From Bugula neritina (taxonomy: Eukaryota > Bryozoa > Gymnolaemata > Cheilostomatida > Bugulidae): 64,000 nucleotides of DNA. The position numbers and the translations under genes are program-made. This document shows, in pieces, positions 14,331 through 26,989 of this stretch; within the stretch, counting starts at the first letter, position 1; every line of letters begins with the position of its first letter. The notes beneath the pieces are model-generated. The model was not told the DNA's origin. It saw only the letters and a list, made by a program, of their open reading frames with translations, and searched no databases. The stretch lies in the NCBI GenBank assembly GCA_964035545.1, contig OZ037769.1, forward strand, positions 14,626,633-14,690,632, read 5' to 3'.

Positions 14331-14970
14331 TCCTAAAATTTTAAAAATTACCATGCATGAGGCTTTTGTTACTAAAATTTGAGACATTATGTAATGGTAT
14401 TTCTACATTATTATGCCACTTAATTGTACAACCTGAATACATAACATCTTTTCACAAACTCATATAAATTGTGTATTAGATATTAAAATATATGAACATA
14501 ATTTATTATATATAAGAATAATCAAAATTATACAATTACTAATAATAAAACTTACAATACTAAATGAATAACTGAAAACTCTTTGTTTCCTCGTTAATGA
14601 TACATTTATAAAAACAGTTTTCCATGCACTGACCAAAGCAATAATTAGACCATTACCATTGACCACAAACATATTAAAACAATAATCTAAATGTTGATGT
14701 TAAAAGTTATTCCAAATACATTAAACTAATTAGTTTGTCTCACTAATTGGTTGGTAAAACAGATGTAGTTTTGCTAAATTTTGTGGATCATATTTCATGG
14801 TTTAATGGTGTTTCTTCTCTCCCCTCTCCTATGTAATGTTGTATATGATTATAGTTGAATTAGAATTGTGTCCTAAAGTTTTCACAAGTTTGCATTTGCA
14901 TTTTCCATGCTATACTTTCAGATAACAGTATATGTCTGCTTTCTCTGAAAGTCTGGCCACATATTTCACA
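14331..14970 (-). other. 3' flank of zinc-finger gene E
   Basis: Conserved with 23,830-24,481. It contains a minus-strand AATAAA at 14502-14507, about 465 bp beyond the stop, which is the likely poly(A) signal. No coding sequence is seen. Confidence 0.5.
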
Positions 14971-16650
14971 TTATTCTCTAGAGTGTAATTTCATGTGGTT
15001 AGTTAGATTTTGGTTTGTGATAAAAGTCTTGCTACAAGTTGCACATCTGTATGGCTTTTCTCCAGTATGAGTTCTCATATGCACAATTAGATGTCCTTTG
15101 TGGCTAAAATTCTTCCCACATGTTTCACATCTGTAAGGTTTTTCTCCACTGTGTATCCTCATATGAACCAATAGATTGCTACTTTGTATGAAAGTTTTGT
15201 CACATAATTTGCATTTGTGAGGCTTTTCTCCAGTGTGAGTTTTTATGTGAAGAGTTAGGTGGGCTTTTCGCTTAAAAGTATTGCTACAAAATTCACATCT
15301 GTAAGGCTTTGCTCCACTGTGTATCCTCATATGAACAATTAAAACTCCTTTTCGTTTAAAATTCTTCCCACATGTCTCACATCTGTAAGGTTTTTCTTCA
15401 CTGTGTATTCTCATATGAAGAGATAAACTACTTCTCCGTGTATATGCTTTGTCACACTTTTCACATTTGTGTGGTTTTTCTTTAGTATGAGTTCTCATAT
15501 GGACAGTTAGATCTCCTTTTCGTATAAAAGTTTTATCACAACTTTCACATTTGTAAGGTCTTTCTCCAGTGTGTATTCTCATATGAACAACTAGAGCTCC
15601 TTTGTGGGTAAAAGACTGCCCACATGTTTCACACCTGCACAGGTTATCTCCACTATGTATTCTCATATGAATAGATAAATTACTTTTTCGTGTATATGCT
15701 TTGTCACACTTTTCACATTTGTATGACTTTTCCAAGGTATGTTTTATCACAGGGTGAGTTGGTTTATTCCTGTTTTTCAAAAAGGTGTTCCATGTTTCAA
15801 ATTCATAAAAGTTTTTTTCATGGTTTATGTTCATATATTTAGGTAACTGTTGAGATTCTAAAACCTGTTTGCAATGATTTCTGTATGAGTCATTCTTTTC
15901 TAGCACCATGCATATTCTTAAGTGTTCTTCACACTTCACACACCTTATGAGCTCTTTACTATCTCCTTGTGCGTCAAGGCCAAATGACAAATAAAAGAAG
16001 TTGTCCCCACATTCACTGCATCTTTTAAGAGGTTTATTGCTGTGCGATGTAGCATAGTTATATGAAACTGGCGTCTGTGAACAACCTTCTTCTTTTGTGG
16101 CATCTGCTTCAACTTTAAACTTTAAAAGAGGAAATTCCAGATTCTCATCTCTGTCATTATTCTCAAATGCTAAGTCTTGCTCTAGATCTTCAATGTTAAA
16201 CATTCAAAATTCACTTAGATAAAATATATAATTGAGCAGCTGTGGTCTAGGAGTTAAGTTGTAGTGTTTGCTTTGTGAAAACGAATTTATGGCTTTGAAC
16301 CCTGACAAAGGCCATTGGTGATGTTAGAAAAAGCATCTAGTCATAATTGCTATTACTGCAGGTCTTATTTAAAATATTTTTTAGCCCATTCTAACAAAGA
16401 GCTTTTTCATCATGTAGGATTCTCACAAGGATATCGACTATTAAATTTCTTGAGTTTAAAATATAGAAGTTGAGCTATATATAGTAGTTCAAGCAATGCA
16501 TGAGGAGATAAAAACAAATACATGAAAAATTGGTAAGTAAAATACAAACTGTGAAAGTTACTAAAACAACATATCTAAATAGATTTGTCCTTATAACTTG
16601 TTTTATAAACAATAATGGAATGCAATTCTTTACTCACCACTGATAGACAT
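14971..16650 (-). CDS. C2H2 zinc-finger protein E, nine fingers
   Basis: Exon 1 is 16638-16650 and intron 1 is 16182-16637. Exon 2 is 14971-16181 with a CTAG acceptor. The long open frame also has an ATG at 16203, so an unspliced start is possible, but that Met and the next seven codons are not conserved as protein in other copies and lie in the predicted intron. Family CxxC-x22-CxxC-x6-C cysteines fall at about residues 62, 65, 88, 91 and 98 of the unspliced frame. Nine C2H2 fingers start near residue 163 and run to the Ser-Arg-Glu C-terminus. A sequence-specific DNA-binding nuclear protein is inferred. It is the unit-1 partner of the 16-finger gene at 24,482-26,751. Confidence 0.85.
16233..16450 (+). 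mobile_element. tRNA-SINE in intron 1 of gene E
   Basis: The head GAGCAGCTGTGGTCTAGGAG and the body with GCATCTAGTCATAATTGC match the other intron copies. It is antisense to the gene and in the same place as in gene G. Confidence 0.7.
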
Positions 16651-16899
16651 CTTGAAATTTTAGTATTTCTATACTCAACTAAACAAAATAATAAAATACT
16701 CTAGAAAATATTACGTCTAATAAACAGAAGTACTAAATTAAAAGTTCTAAAGTTTTAGAAAATCTCGTAAATCTCCAAATTCGGAATAATAGCTTGAAAA
16801 GCTATAAAATTATTACTAGCAAAATTTAAAACTCTTGATGAAAATATAAAGACTTGCTATTTGGTTGCTGAAAGCTTTGAGGACTATAGTAGCAGGGCA

Positions 16900-19800
16900 A
16901 AGATTACAGCTAGTTATAAATCTATTAAAAACATTTGATAATATATAAACACTGAATGCTCATTCATGAAAGCTTCTTTTGATCTTTTTATTTACCATAT
17001 TATAGAAAATTGTAATTAAACAACAGATATTTTTTTATTTCATGTTTCCAGTGTAAGTTGCATTACTTGTTTTTTTTTCCAGATATAAAATAGTTAAATA
17101 TTAACAAACCAATTCTCTTCAAAATTTTTCCCCGATATGGTCAGTATCAGATTTAAAAAATATTTCTAATGCAAACATAACAATTAGCATACCATAGTTT
17201 GCAGTTTTGATTTTTGCTGTTTCAAGTCTACAATGTCTAAAATACAAGCATTATTTTAAATCAGTATAAACCACATCATTATTCAAATTAAGTTAGATCT
17301 GATGGAAAGATGCAAAAACTGCCAATTGTTTAATAAAATTAAACTTTATTTGAAAACATAAATGATCTCTATAAAACCCAAGACTCATCAACTGGCTGCA
17401 GTAATGATTGCCTCAATGCATGCATATATACTACAACATGATATATAGCTTTTTAGACACAACTTAAAGTTTTCAGTTATTTTCAGCTTCAATTACTTAA
17501 ATTTTGATGGCTATTCAGGATTATTAAAATTATTTTGTATAATATATTATGATTATTTAGCATACTTTAAGTATCTATTTATGCTGACTTTGTTTTTAAT
17601 TATTGTCAGCATTTAAGATATTTAAATTATCTTCTCACAAAATAATGACATCACTATTAAATATTTGAAGCCACTGTTTAGTGACAAACCTTTCTGCAAG
17701 ATAAGAAAACAGACATGATTTTTGCAGACAGTTAACTCAGAGTTGGTTCACTTTCTGCTGAGTTTGTTTCTATACTCGTAAGTAAATTCAATGTATGTAG
17801 ATGGTATAATATAATATGTTTTAACATATAATATACTTAATTTCCACTTGTATACTGTATTTGGTCGTACATCAATCCTAAATGAATGAAATGAATTTTC
17901 AGCTTAATTAGTTTTTAATTTATGTTTAAGTATTCTGATTAGATAAAATTATCTTTCCATCAGCATGTTTAAAATTAGTTTTGCATTGAAATTTACTCGT
18001 AATTTTACTGCAAGAAAATATTTGAATTCTTTACCTATACAGATTTTATAGCAAGTGTTGCTGTAGCATCTTTCTCCATGCAAGAGAATTGATGTCACAT
18101 CACCCAGAGATTCATTTTGATTTACATGGTTGAATGATACAGTATGAGTTGTGTCTCCTTTCTCGTGCTTCGATCTCAGTCATGAGTGTAGCTTCTGGTA
18201 AGTGAGGGTTTTGTACAAACTTCAAGTAAACAAGATGACTGTAATTATTACTTTAGTTTAATATTATAATAGTCTGCTTGTATATGCAACATGGTCTAGT
18301 ACAACTATATATATATATATATACTATATACTATTGCTTCTGCTGACCAATTTTACTGTAGTTTTCAACTTTTACTTGTTCGTTAGTATTTAAAATACCT
18401 ATAAATAATACTAATGCATTTATTCCTGACATATTCAATTACTTTAGAGGAAAAATTATGGTAAACTAATTTACTCTATTTGCCTCAACTACTTGCTATA
18501 AGTGAAACATTCTTCTGAATGCTAACTCAACAAAAAATATAATTTTTTTTTAATCTAACTTTTTTACTTACATGTAATGAAATCAGTATGATTATCATTA
18601 TTTACCATGCAAATGTTTTTTAAGCTTCACATCTATAAGATCATGTTAAAAGAAACTATAACAACCAGTTTGTTGAATTGAAAGTTTTCCTTAAGCCTTG
18701 GAACTATATCGAAAAATACTTTTAAACATATAATAATGCTAATATATTATAGGTTTAGGTTTAGGAAAAAAACACTGCAATCCTTGAACAATTAACAAGT
18801 AAGCCATAATTCAGTCGATGAAATATAATTATAAATATAGAAACCATAAAATTCAATAGCAAATATTTTACTAAACTAAAACATTCAACTATGGAAACAA
18901 TGACTACACAAAAATTAATGACATCATAATTATATGAACTAAATTAAATTTGAAATCATTTATCGAAATAAAGGTTTGTAATTTTTTCCCTGCCTTAGCA
19001 AAAACTAGCATTTGATGTTTAATATTGATTTTAATGACTGAATATTTTACAGGCAGCCATTATAGTCAGAAAAACTACTAATGTTGATATCAAATTATCT
19101 TTGAAGAATGTCAACAGAAACTATCCAAAATCTGATTGACCAAAACAGCATCATGGGGTTTCCTGTTTATAAACTATAAGTGACATCTTGTAAGACATGC
19201 AGTAACAGTTTCAATCCTGTTACAGCTGCTATAAAGACAATTAATTAATTACAGGAACACCAAGTTTGTGTAATGAAACAAACTAAAAGAGTTATATGAC
19301 ATTAAATAACAAGTGTATATTCTGCGGTGGTGAATGCCAGTAGAAATGGTCTGTCTAAAAGTAGCCAAGATCTTATTGGCTGAGAAAAGTTTATTGCTAA
19401 AGAGAGTATCTTATAGACTGCATACCCTAAGACAGTGACAGGTAAACCAGCTGCAGCAGCTATCCCAACTTTCTTCGTAGTGCTGAAATTTTGCATGTTA
19501 TTAACTAAACTGAGCTGTGCAAACATGCGCAAATGCATGAGTTTTATCAAACAAGTAATACAAAGAATTTCTACATATCATATAGGTATGCTATAATTAC
19601 CTCTCTTTTGCTTGAATCAATGAATTGAATCAGTAGGTAATCTTTATTGGTCATTTTTTCAATTAATTATAATAACACTATTACTGTTATTTTCATAATC
19701 TACTATATAGTGGCTAAAAGGAGAATATTTATATATTGATATTTTAATTATGAATATAATTTTCTATAGTATAATATAAAAGATATTTATTTTTATTGAT

Positions 19801-20156
19801 TTGCAAGAAAAATCTGTATTTAATTTTATTTGAGGAAATTTATCAGCATGTTTCTATCAACTCATTTTTGTGGGAAGACTCCAGACTGGTGTATCTCTTC
19901 TGGCAGAGTAGTGAATATATATACCTTTTAGTCATACATCTTGTCAACCAGCAATTACCGGTCTACCCTCTTCCCACAATCTGCAATGCAGTTACCGTCT
20001 ATTTAAGGCCTGCTCTGTATACACATTCACAGCCTAATTACCATTTATTTAATATAGACATGTATAAAATATTCAAAATAGTATTCAATGCTAAATGCTA
20101 TTTACTGCCTAATATTTAATATGAAAGTTGATAAATATTTTATGCATGCCAATAAG
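16900..20156. repeat. Module X, copy 2
   Basis: Almost identical to copy 3 (27,000-30,240) and close to copy 5 (37,750-40,880). It contains the invariant ATGAGTGTAGCTTCTG/GTAAGT block (about 18,182), the exon-like block after TATTTTACAG (19,053) and the small minus ORF at 19,302-19,496. The plus-strand exon frames are closed by stops here. The copy ends at 20,156 against the same zinc-finger scrap that follows copy 1. Confidence 0.75.
19302..19496 (-). CDS. Small predicted membrane protein of module X, copy 2
   Basis: About 64 residues from Met-Gln-Asn-Phe-Ser-Thr. The Met of the Met-Lys-Lys start used in copies 4 and 5 is Thr here (ACG), so the upstream Met would be needed. A Lys-Lys pair precedes one hydrophobic segment, then the conserved Ser-Gln-Pro-Ile-Arg-Ser-Trp segment, and the C-terminus is Ala-Glu-Tyr-Thr-Leu-Val-Ile. 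The family is not recognised. Retention of the frame in copies 1, 2, 4 and 5 argues for selection or recent origin. Confidence 0.4.
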   Translation of the reverse strand: MQNFSTTKKVGIAAAAGLPVTVLGYAVYKILSLAINFSQPIRSWLLLDRPFLLAFTTAEYTLVI

Positions 20157-20195
20157 TGAACAATTAGATCTCCTTTCTGTCTAAAAATTGCATTA
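20157..20195 (-). pseudogene. Zinc-finger scrap at the end of X copy 2
   Basis: Same finger fragment and same junction as at 8,252, differing by a few bases. It marks the boundary between the two tandem 10-kb units. Confidence 0.55.
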
Positions 20196-20938
20196 TTCAT
20201 TTGTTATAAAAATTTACTTCATTTGTGTCTCACAGTTATAACAGAATTTGTAATTTATTCAATATGCATGTAAACTAAAAATGAAAAACCACCTTTTTGA
20301 CTAAATAAATTCTAATTTTTCATCTTTCAAATATGAATCTATTTGGTTAGAAAAATATATTCTATAGCATATATAGCATATATATATAGTATATATTATT
20401 ATGCTACATAACATTTTTGCACAAAGTTATATAGATTGAATGCATTTAGACATAAAAACAATATATGCAATTAATTTATTAAATATAAGAATGATAAAAA
20501 ATATACAATTACTAATAATGACACCTAAGATGTCAAATGAATAACTATCAACTGTCTGATTCAGTATTTATACTGCAATTCTAAAAATAGTTTTCCATAC
20601 TTTAATCAAACCTCTTAAAAAATTGTCTAAATATTAAAGTAACTTTACATCAATGGGCTAAAAGTTATTCCAAATACATTAAACTACTTGGTTTGTCTCA
20701 CTAAATGGTTGGTGATATAGAATTAACTTTGCTAAATGTTTTTAATTATATTTTATGTTTTAATGGTGTTTTATCTCAATATGCAATTAATTATATCTGA
20801 TTATATACTAAAACCAAACTATTAACATTTGAATTGTGTTTAAAATTATTCACAAGCTTACATTTGCATTTTCCATGCTATGTGTTTTCATACAATAGTC
20901 TGTCTGCTTTCTCTGAACATCTGGCCACATATTTCACA
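20196..20938 (-). other. 3' flank of zinc-finger gene F
   Basis: Nearly identical to 8,291-9,031. A candidate minus-strand poly(A) signal lies at 20475-20480. No gene is seen. Confidence 0.5.
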
Positions 20939-22445
20939 TTATTCTCTAGAGTGTACTTTCATGTGAAAAGTTAAACTTTGTCTTGACGTATAAGTCTTGC
21001 TACAAGTTTGACATCTGTATGGCTTTTCTCCAGTATGAGTTCTCATATGAACAATTAGATGTCCTTTCCATTTAAAATTCTTCTCACATTTTTCACAGCT
21101 GTAAGGTTTCTCTCCAGTGTGCATTCTTGTATGAATAGATAAATGGGCAATTTGTCTAAAAGTTTTATCACATACGTTGCATCTGTAAGGCTTTTCTCCA
21201 GTGTGCATTCTCATATGAACAACTAAAGCTACTTTGTAGCTAAAAGTTTTTCCACATGTTGCACACCTGTAAGGCTTTTCTCCACTGTGTACTCTCATAT
21301 GAATGGTGAGATCTCCTTTTCGTATAAAATTTTTATCACAACTTTCACACTTGTATGGTCTTTCCCCAGTGTGTATTCTCATATAAACATTTAGAGCTCC
21401 TTTGTGGGTAAAAGTTTGACCACATGTCTCACACCTGCAAAGGTTCTCTCCACTGTGTATTCTCATATGAACAGATAAACTACTTTTCTGTGTATATGAT
21501 TTGTCACACTTTTCACATTTGTATGGCTTTTCCAAATTGTATTTTTTCACCGGATTAAAAGTTAGTTCCTCCCTGTTTTTGAAAATAGTATGTGATGTTT
21601 TGAATTCATAAAAGTCTTCTTCATAGCTAATGCTCATATATTGAGGTAACTCCTGAGATTGTGAAACCTGTTTGCAATAATTTCTGTATGAGTCATTCTT
21701 TTCTAGCTCCGTGCATGTTTTAAAGTGTTCTTCACACTTCGCACACCTTTCAGGCTCTCTACTATCTTCTTCTGTGTCAAGGCCAAACAACAAATAAATG
21801 AAGGCTTCCCCACACTCACTACATCTTTTAAGATGTTCATTGCTGTGCATTGTAGGATAGTTATTTGAAACTGACGTTTGTGAACAACCTTCTTCTTTTG
21901 TGTCATCTGCTTCAACTTTAACCTCTAAAAAAGGAGATTCCAAATTCTCACCTCTCTCTCTATTTTTAGATGCTGATTCTTGCTCTGCAATATTAATATC
22001 AGAACTTTACAATTTAGTTTAATAAAACATGAAAGGGAGCAGCGGTGGTCTAGGGGTTAAAGCGTTTGCATTGTGAACACGAAGTCATGACTTCGAACCT
22101 TGCCGAAGGCCATTGGTGATGTTAGGAGGAGCATCTAGTCATAATTGCTCCTGTGACTCATTTAAAACAGTTCTTAGCACGTTCTAACAAAAACTATTTC
22201 TATCATGGAATCTCGTGAGAGAGCCACTATATAAACTTGTGTGAATTTAAAATATAAAAGTTGTTGTATATACAGCAGTTCAAGCAATACATGGGGAGAT
22301 AAAGAAAAATACATGCAAAAATTGTAAACTAGAAGCAACCTGTAAAACCTGCTAAAACAAAATATTCTTATAGATTTTTAAATTGAATAAAATTGTTTTT
22401 TAAAAAGCAATAGAAGGCAACTCTTTACTCACCACTGATAGACAT
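20939..22445 (-). CDS. C2H2 zinc-finger protein F, seven fingers
   Basis: Exon 1 is 22433-22445 and intron 1 is 21985-22432. Exon 2 is 20939-21984 with a GCAG acceptor. The long frame itself has no ATG at the family position; its first Met is Met-Glu-Ser-Pro at 21943. That fits a start supplied by exon 1 (Met-Ser-Ile-Ser-Glu-Gln-Glu). The CxxC-x22-CxxC-x6-C region is intact. Seven fingers follow. Finger 2 has Tyr for the first zinc-binding His, where the split copy C/D still has His, so that finger is probably weak. This is the intact unit-2 partner of the transposon-split gene. Confidence 0.85.
22035..22247 (+). mobile_element. tRNA-SINE in intron 1 of gene F
   Basis: Full-length head and body: GGAGCAGCGGTGGTCTAGGG, then box B-like TTCGAACC, ending near ACTATATAAACTTGTGTG. 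The flanks keep a worn target duplication: AAAACATGAAAG before and AAAATATAAAAG after. Confidence 0.75.
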
Positions 22446-22560
22446 CTTGATATTTTATTATTTCTACTCAATCCTGATAAAATAATAAAATACTCTAAAA
22501 GATATCATGGCCAATAAACAGAAGTACTAAATTAAAAGTGAAAACGCTTTAGAAAAACTT
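22446..22560 (-). promoter_or_regulatory. Promoter-proximal block conserved upstream of exon 1
   Basis: About 100 bp directly upstream of the exon 1 ATG is conserved in every copy (for example 129-230, 3174-3280, 12885-12985, 16651-16750, 26752-26850, 33841-33940, 44179-44280). In transcript sense it has AGTACTTCTGTTTATTAGAC, then the TATA-like TATTTTATTATTTTATC about 35-50 bp before the ATG. A core promoter plus short 5' UTR is the likely role. It is inferred from position and conservation only. Confidence 0.4.
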
Positions 22561-24481
22561 GGAAATATTAAAATATAGGATTAAGTTGTAGCTTAAAAAG
22601 CCATGGAATTGGTACAAGCAAAATTAAAAATCAAAATACACAACATAAAAACCAGCTATAATTTGGTTGCTGAAAGCTTTGAGGATGAGAAAGCATTGGA
22701 AAAGCAGCAACTGATAGACATATCTTATAAATTATTGCTTGAAATTTATTGCTAATGTTTGTGCAACTGGGTGGAAATATATATAGGTATATATATATAC
22801 CTATTTCAACATCACCAAAAACCTATAGAATAAATCTCTCTCTATTATTCAAAGTGACAATAGGAATCTTAATAAACCCTTTAAAAATCCTAGATACATA
22901 AAACAATAATGGCAAACATTTATATTTTTTAACCTTGAGTTCTTTTAAATTTAAGAATAATTTTTAATATAACTTAACGCCATAAAATACTTTATGTAGA
23001 CAGATGTCTATAATGCTTACCCAACTGTTAGTTCACCTCAAACATCAACTAAGTTCTAAAAATACTCTTGTTAATAGATAACTTTTGGTGCCTTATTAAT
23101 ATATCTTATAATTCATTATAATCTATTATTAAAATAAGTAAAAGTCAAGTTCTAAAACAATAATGATGTTAAATATCAACTGACTGTAAAAATGTGTCGA
23201 CGTGAATTTCATAAAACAGTCGACATAAGTGGAAAACTATCTTGTATATATAATTATATATATCAGTTACCAAATATAATTTTTTTTGTTTGGTAAGACT
23301 ATAAATACAAGTGTTAGATAAGTATTCAACTAAAAATATTAATTTAAAATCATATTGACCATTTAGTATTTATTGATTTTATTTCAATATATGTTATGTG
23401 TGAGAATAACAGTTTAGTTACTGTTTTATATATAGTTCCATACTAAAGACCTGCAGCCTCATGATTGTGAGAATGACACGAAATTCATGTGATGATTTTA
23501 GTGAGTTATCTTCTCGTTGTGACCTTGCTTTGCTCCTGATATTTTTACCAGGGTTACTTTAAACAAAAACCAACTAATGCAAAGGACTTCAAATATATTA
23601 GCTTGTTTATAACCTATACTCTGCAGAATTTTAAAACTGTTCTTGAGAATTTGTGCTTTAAATTTTACTCGTATATAATAGTGTTTTGCTTTATATTCTT
23701 GAACAATTAATCAGCTTTTACAACATTTCTTCAAAACCTTTCTATTGCACCTCTCCCCATGTAGCATTTTACTAGTGCTAATTTATACCTTTATATTAGC
23801 CTTTTAAACATATTAGGATAAATCTCTTCTGATAAATCATTCCTAAAATTTTAAAAATTACCATGCATTGAGGCTTTTGTTACTAAAATTTGAGACATTA
23901 TGTAATGGTATTTCTACATTATTATGCCACTTAATTGTACAACCTGAATACATAACATCTTTACACAAACCCATATAAATTGTGTATTAGATATTAAAGT
24001 ATACGAACATAATTTATTATATATAAGAATGATCAAAATTATACAATTACTAACAATAAAACTTACAATACTATAAATGAATAACTGAAAACTCTTTGTT
24101 TCGGCGTTAATGATACATTAATAAAAACAGTTTTCCATGCACTGACCAAAGCAATAATTAGACCATTACCATTGACCACAAACGTATTAAAACAATAATC
24201 TAAATGTTGATGTTAAAAGTTATTCCAAATACATTAAACTAATTAGTTTGTCTCACTAATTGGTTGGTAAAACAAATGTAGTTTTGCTAAATTTTGTGGA
24301 TCATATTTCATGGTTTAATGGTGTTTCTTCTCTCCCCTCTCCTATGTAATGTTGTATATAATTATAGTTGAATTAGAATTGTGTCCCAAAGTTTTCACAA
24401 GTTTGCATTTGCATTTTCCATGCTATACTTTCAGATAACAGTATGTCTGCTTTCTCTGAAAGTCTGGCCACATATTTCACA
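22561..24481. other. Module Y of unit 2 and 3' flank of gene G
   Basis: No gene is seen. It aligns with 12,986-14,970 throughout. A minus-strand AATAAA lies at 24013-24018. Short AT-rich palindromic runs occur at 22,770-22,800 and 23,240-23,270. Confidence 0.5.
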
Positions 24482-26751
24482 TTATTCTCTAGAGTGTAAT
24501 TTCATGTGCTTAGTTAGATTTTGTTTTGTGATAAAAGTCTTGCTACAAGTTGCACATCTGTATGGCTTTTCTCCAGTATGAGTTCTCATATGAACAACTA
24601 GTTGTCCTTTTCGACTAAAGGTTTTGCCACAAACTTCACAACTGTATGGTTTCTCTTCACTGTGTGTCCTTATATGAAGAGGTAGAGTACTACTTTGTTG
24701 AAAAGTTTTATCGCATACTTTGCACCTGTATGGTCTTTCTCTAGTGTGAGTTCTCATATGAACAATTAGATGTCCTTTGTGGCTAAAATTCTTCCCACAT
24801 GTTTCACATCTGTAAGGTTTTTCTTCACTGTGTATCCTTATATGAACCAATAGATTGCTACTTTGTATGAAAGTTTTGTCACATATTTTGCATTTGCTGT
24901 GAGGTTTTTCTCCAGTGTGAGTTTTTATGTGAAGAGTTAGGTGAGCTTTTCGTTTAAAAGTATTGCTACAAAATTCACATCTGTAAGGTTTTTCTCCGCT
25001 GTGTATCCTTATATGAACCAATAGAGTGCTACTTTGTATGAAAGTTTTGTCACATATTTTGCATTTGTGAGGTTTTTCTCCAGTGTGAGTTTTTATGTGA
25101 AGAGTTAGGTGAGCTTTTCGTTCAAAATTCTTCCCACATGTTTCACATCTGTAAGGTTTTTCTTCACTGTGTATCCTTATATGAACCAATAGATTGCTAC
25201 TTTGTATGAAAGTTTTGTCACATATTTTGCATTTGCTGTGAGGTTTTTCTCCAGTGTGAGTTTTTATGTGAAGAGTTAGGTGAGCTTTTCGTTTAAAAGT
25301 ATTGCTACAAAATTCACATCTGTAAGGTTTTTCTCCGCTGTGTATCTTTATATGAACCAATAGAGTGCTACTTTGTATGAAAGTTTTGTCACATATTTTG
25401 CATTTGTGAGGTTTTTCTCCAGTGTGAGTTTTTATGTGAAGAGTTAGGTGAGCTTTTCGTTCAAAATTCTTCCCACATGTCTCACATCTGTAAGGTTTTT
25501 TTTCACTGTGTATTCTCATATGAAGAGATAAACTACTTCTCCATGTATATGCTTTGTCACACTTTTCACATTTGTGTGGTTTTTCTCTAGTATGAGTTCT
25601 CATATGGACAGTTAGATCTCCTTTTCGTATAAAAGTTTTATCACAACTTTCACATTTGTAAGGTCTTTCTCCAGTGTGTATTCTCATATGAACAACTAGA
25701 GCTCCTTTGTGGGTAAAAGACTGCCCGCATGTTTCACACCTGCACAGGTTATCTCCACTATGTATTCTCATATGAATAGATAAATTACTTTTTCGTGTAT
25801 ATGCTTTGTCACACTTTTCACATTTGTATGACTTTTCCAAGGTATGTTTTATCACAGGGTGAGTTGGTTCATTCCTGTTTTTAAAAAAGGTGTTCCATGT
25901 TTCAAATTCATAAAAGTTTTCTTCATGGCTTATGTTCATATATTTAGGTAACTGTTGAGATTCTAAAACCTGTTTGCAATGATTTCTGTATGAGTCATTC
26001 TTTTCTAGCACCATGCATATTCTTAAGTGTTCTTCACACTTCACACACCTTATGAGCTCTTTACTATCTCCTTGTGCGTCAAGGCCAAACAACGGATAAA
26101 AGAAGTTGTCCCCACATTCACTGCATCTTTTAAGAGTTTTATTGCCGGGCATTGTAGCATAATTATTTGAAACTGGCGTCTGTGAACAACCTTCTTCTTT
26201 TGTGTCATCTGCTTCAACTTTAAACTCTAAAAGAGGAAATTCCAGATTCTCATCTCTGTCATTATTCTCAAATGCTAAGTCTTGCTCTAGATCTTCAATG
26301 TTAAACATTCAAAATTCACTTAGATAAAATATATAATTGAGCAGCTGTGGTCTAGGAGTTAAGTTGTAGTGTTTGCTTTGTGAAAACGAATTTATGGCTT
26401 TGAACCCTGACAAAAGGCCATTGGTGATGTTAGAAAGAGCATCTAGTCATAATTGCTATTGTGTCTCATTTAAAAAATTTCTTAGCCCATTCTAACAAAG
26501 AGCTTTTTCATCATGTAGGATTCTCACAAGGATAGCGACTATTAAATTTCTTGAGTCTAAAATATAGAAGTTGAGCTATATATAGTAGTTCAAGCAATGC
26601 ATGAGGAGATAAAAACAAATACATGAAAAATTGGTAAGTAAAATACAAACTGTGAAAGTTACTAAAACAACATATCTAAATAGATTTGTCCTTATAACTT
26701 GTTTTATAAACGATAATGGAATGCAATTCTTTACTCACCACTGATAGACAT
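24482..26751 (-). CDS. C2H2 zinc-finger protein G, sixteen fingers
   Basis: Exon 1 is 26739-26751 and intron 1 is 26287-26738. Exon 2 is 24482-26286 with a CTAG acceptor, and an alternative unspliced ATG lies at 26308. The unspliced frame has 608 residues. Cysteines at 62, 65, 88, 91 and 98 form the family signature, and fingers start at residue 163. Residues 273-385 and 386-498 are a near-exact tandem repeat of four fingers (113 residues, 339 bp; 25,154-25,492 and 24,815-25,153). In each unit the fourth finger has an extra Ser in the linker (Lys-Pro-His-Ser-Lys-Cys), from a 3-bp insertion, which changes finger spacing. Partner gene E has only nine fingers, so the array grew here or shrank there. 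Confidence 0.87.
24815..25492 (-). repeat. Two tandem 339-bp units, each four zinc fingers
   Basis: Units 25,154-25,492 and 24,815-25,153 are nearly identical in DNA. Each encodes Glu-Arg-Lys, Gln-Ser-Ser-Thr, Lys-Arg-Lys and Gln-Ser-Ser-Asn fingers in order. The low divergence points to a recent unequal exchange or slippage. Confidence 0.8.
26338..26550 (+). mobile_element. tRNA-SINE in intron 1 of gene G
   Basis: Same orientation and position as in gene E, with the same small expansion (GTTAAGTTGTAGTGTTTGC) in the head, which confirms that E and G are duplicates. Confidence 0.7.
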
Positions 26752-26989
26752 CTTGAAATTTTAGTATTTCTATACTCAACTAAATAAAATAATAAAATAC
26801 TCTAGAAAATATTACGTCTAATAAACAGAAGTACTAAATTAAAAGTTCTAAAGTTTAAGAAAATCTCTTAAATCTCAAAATTGGGAATAATAGCTTAAAA
26901 AGCTATAAAATTGGTACTAGCAAAATTTAAAACTCATGATGAAAATATAAAGACTTGCTATTTGGTTGCTGAAAGCTTTGAGGATGAGA

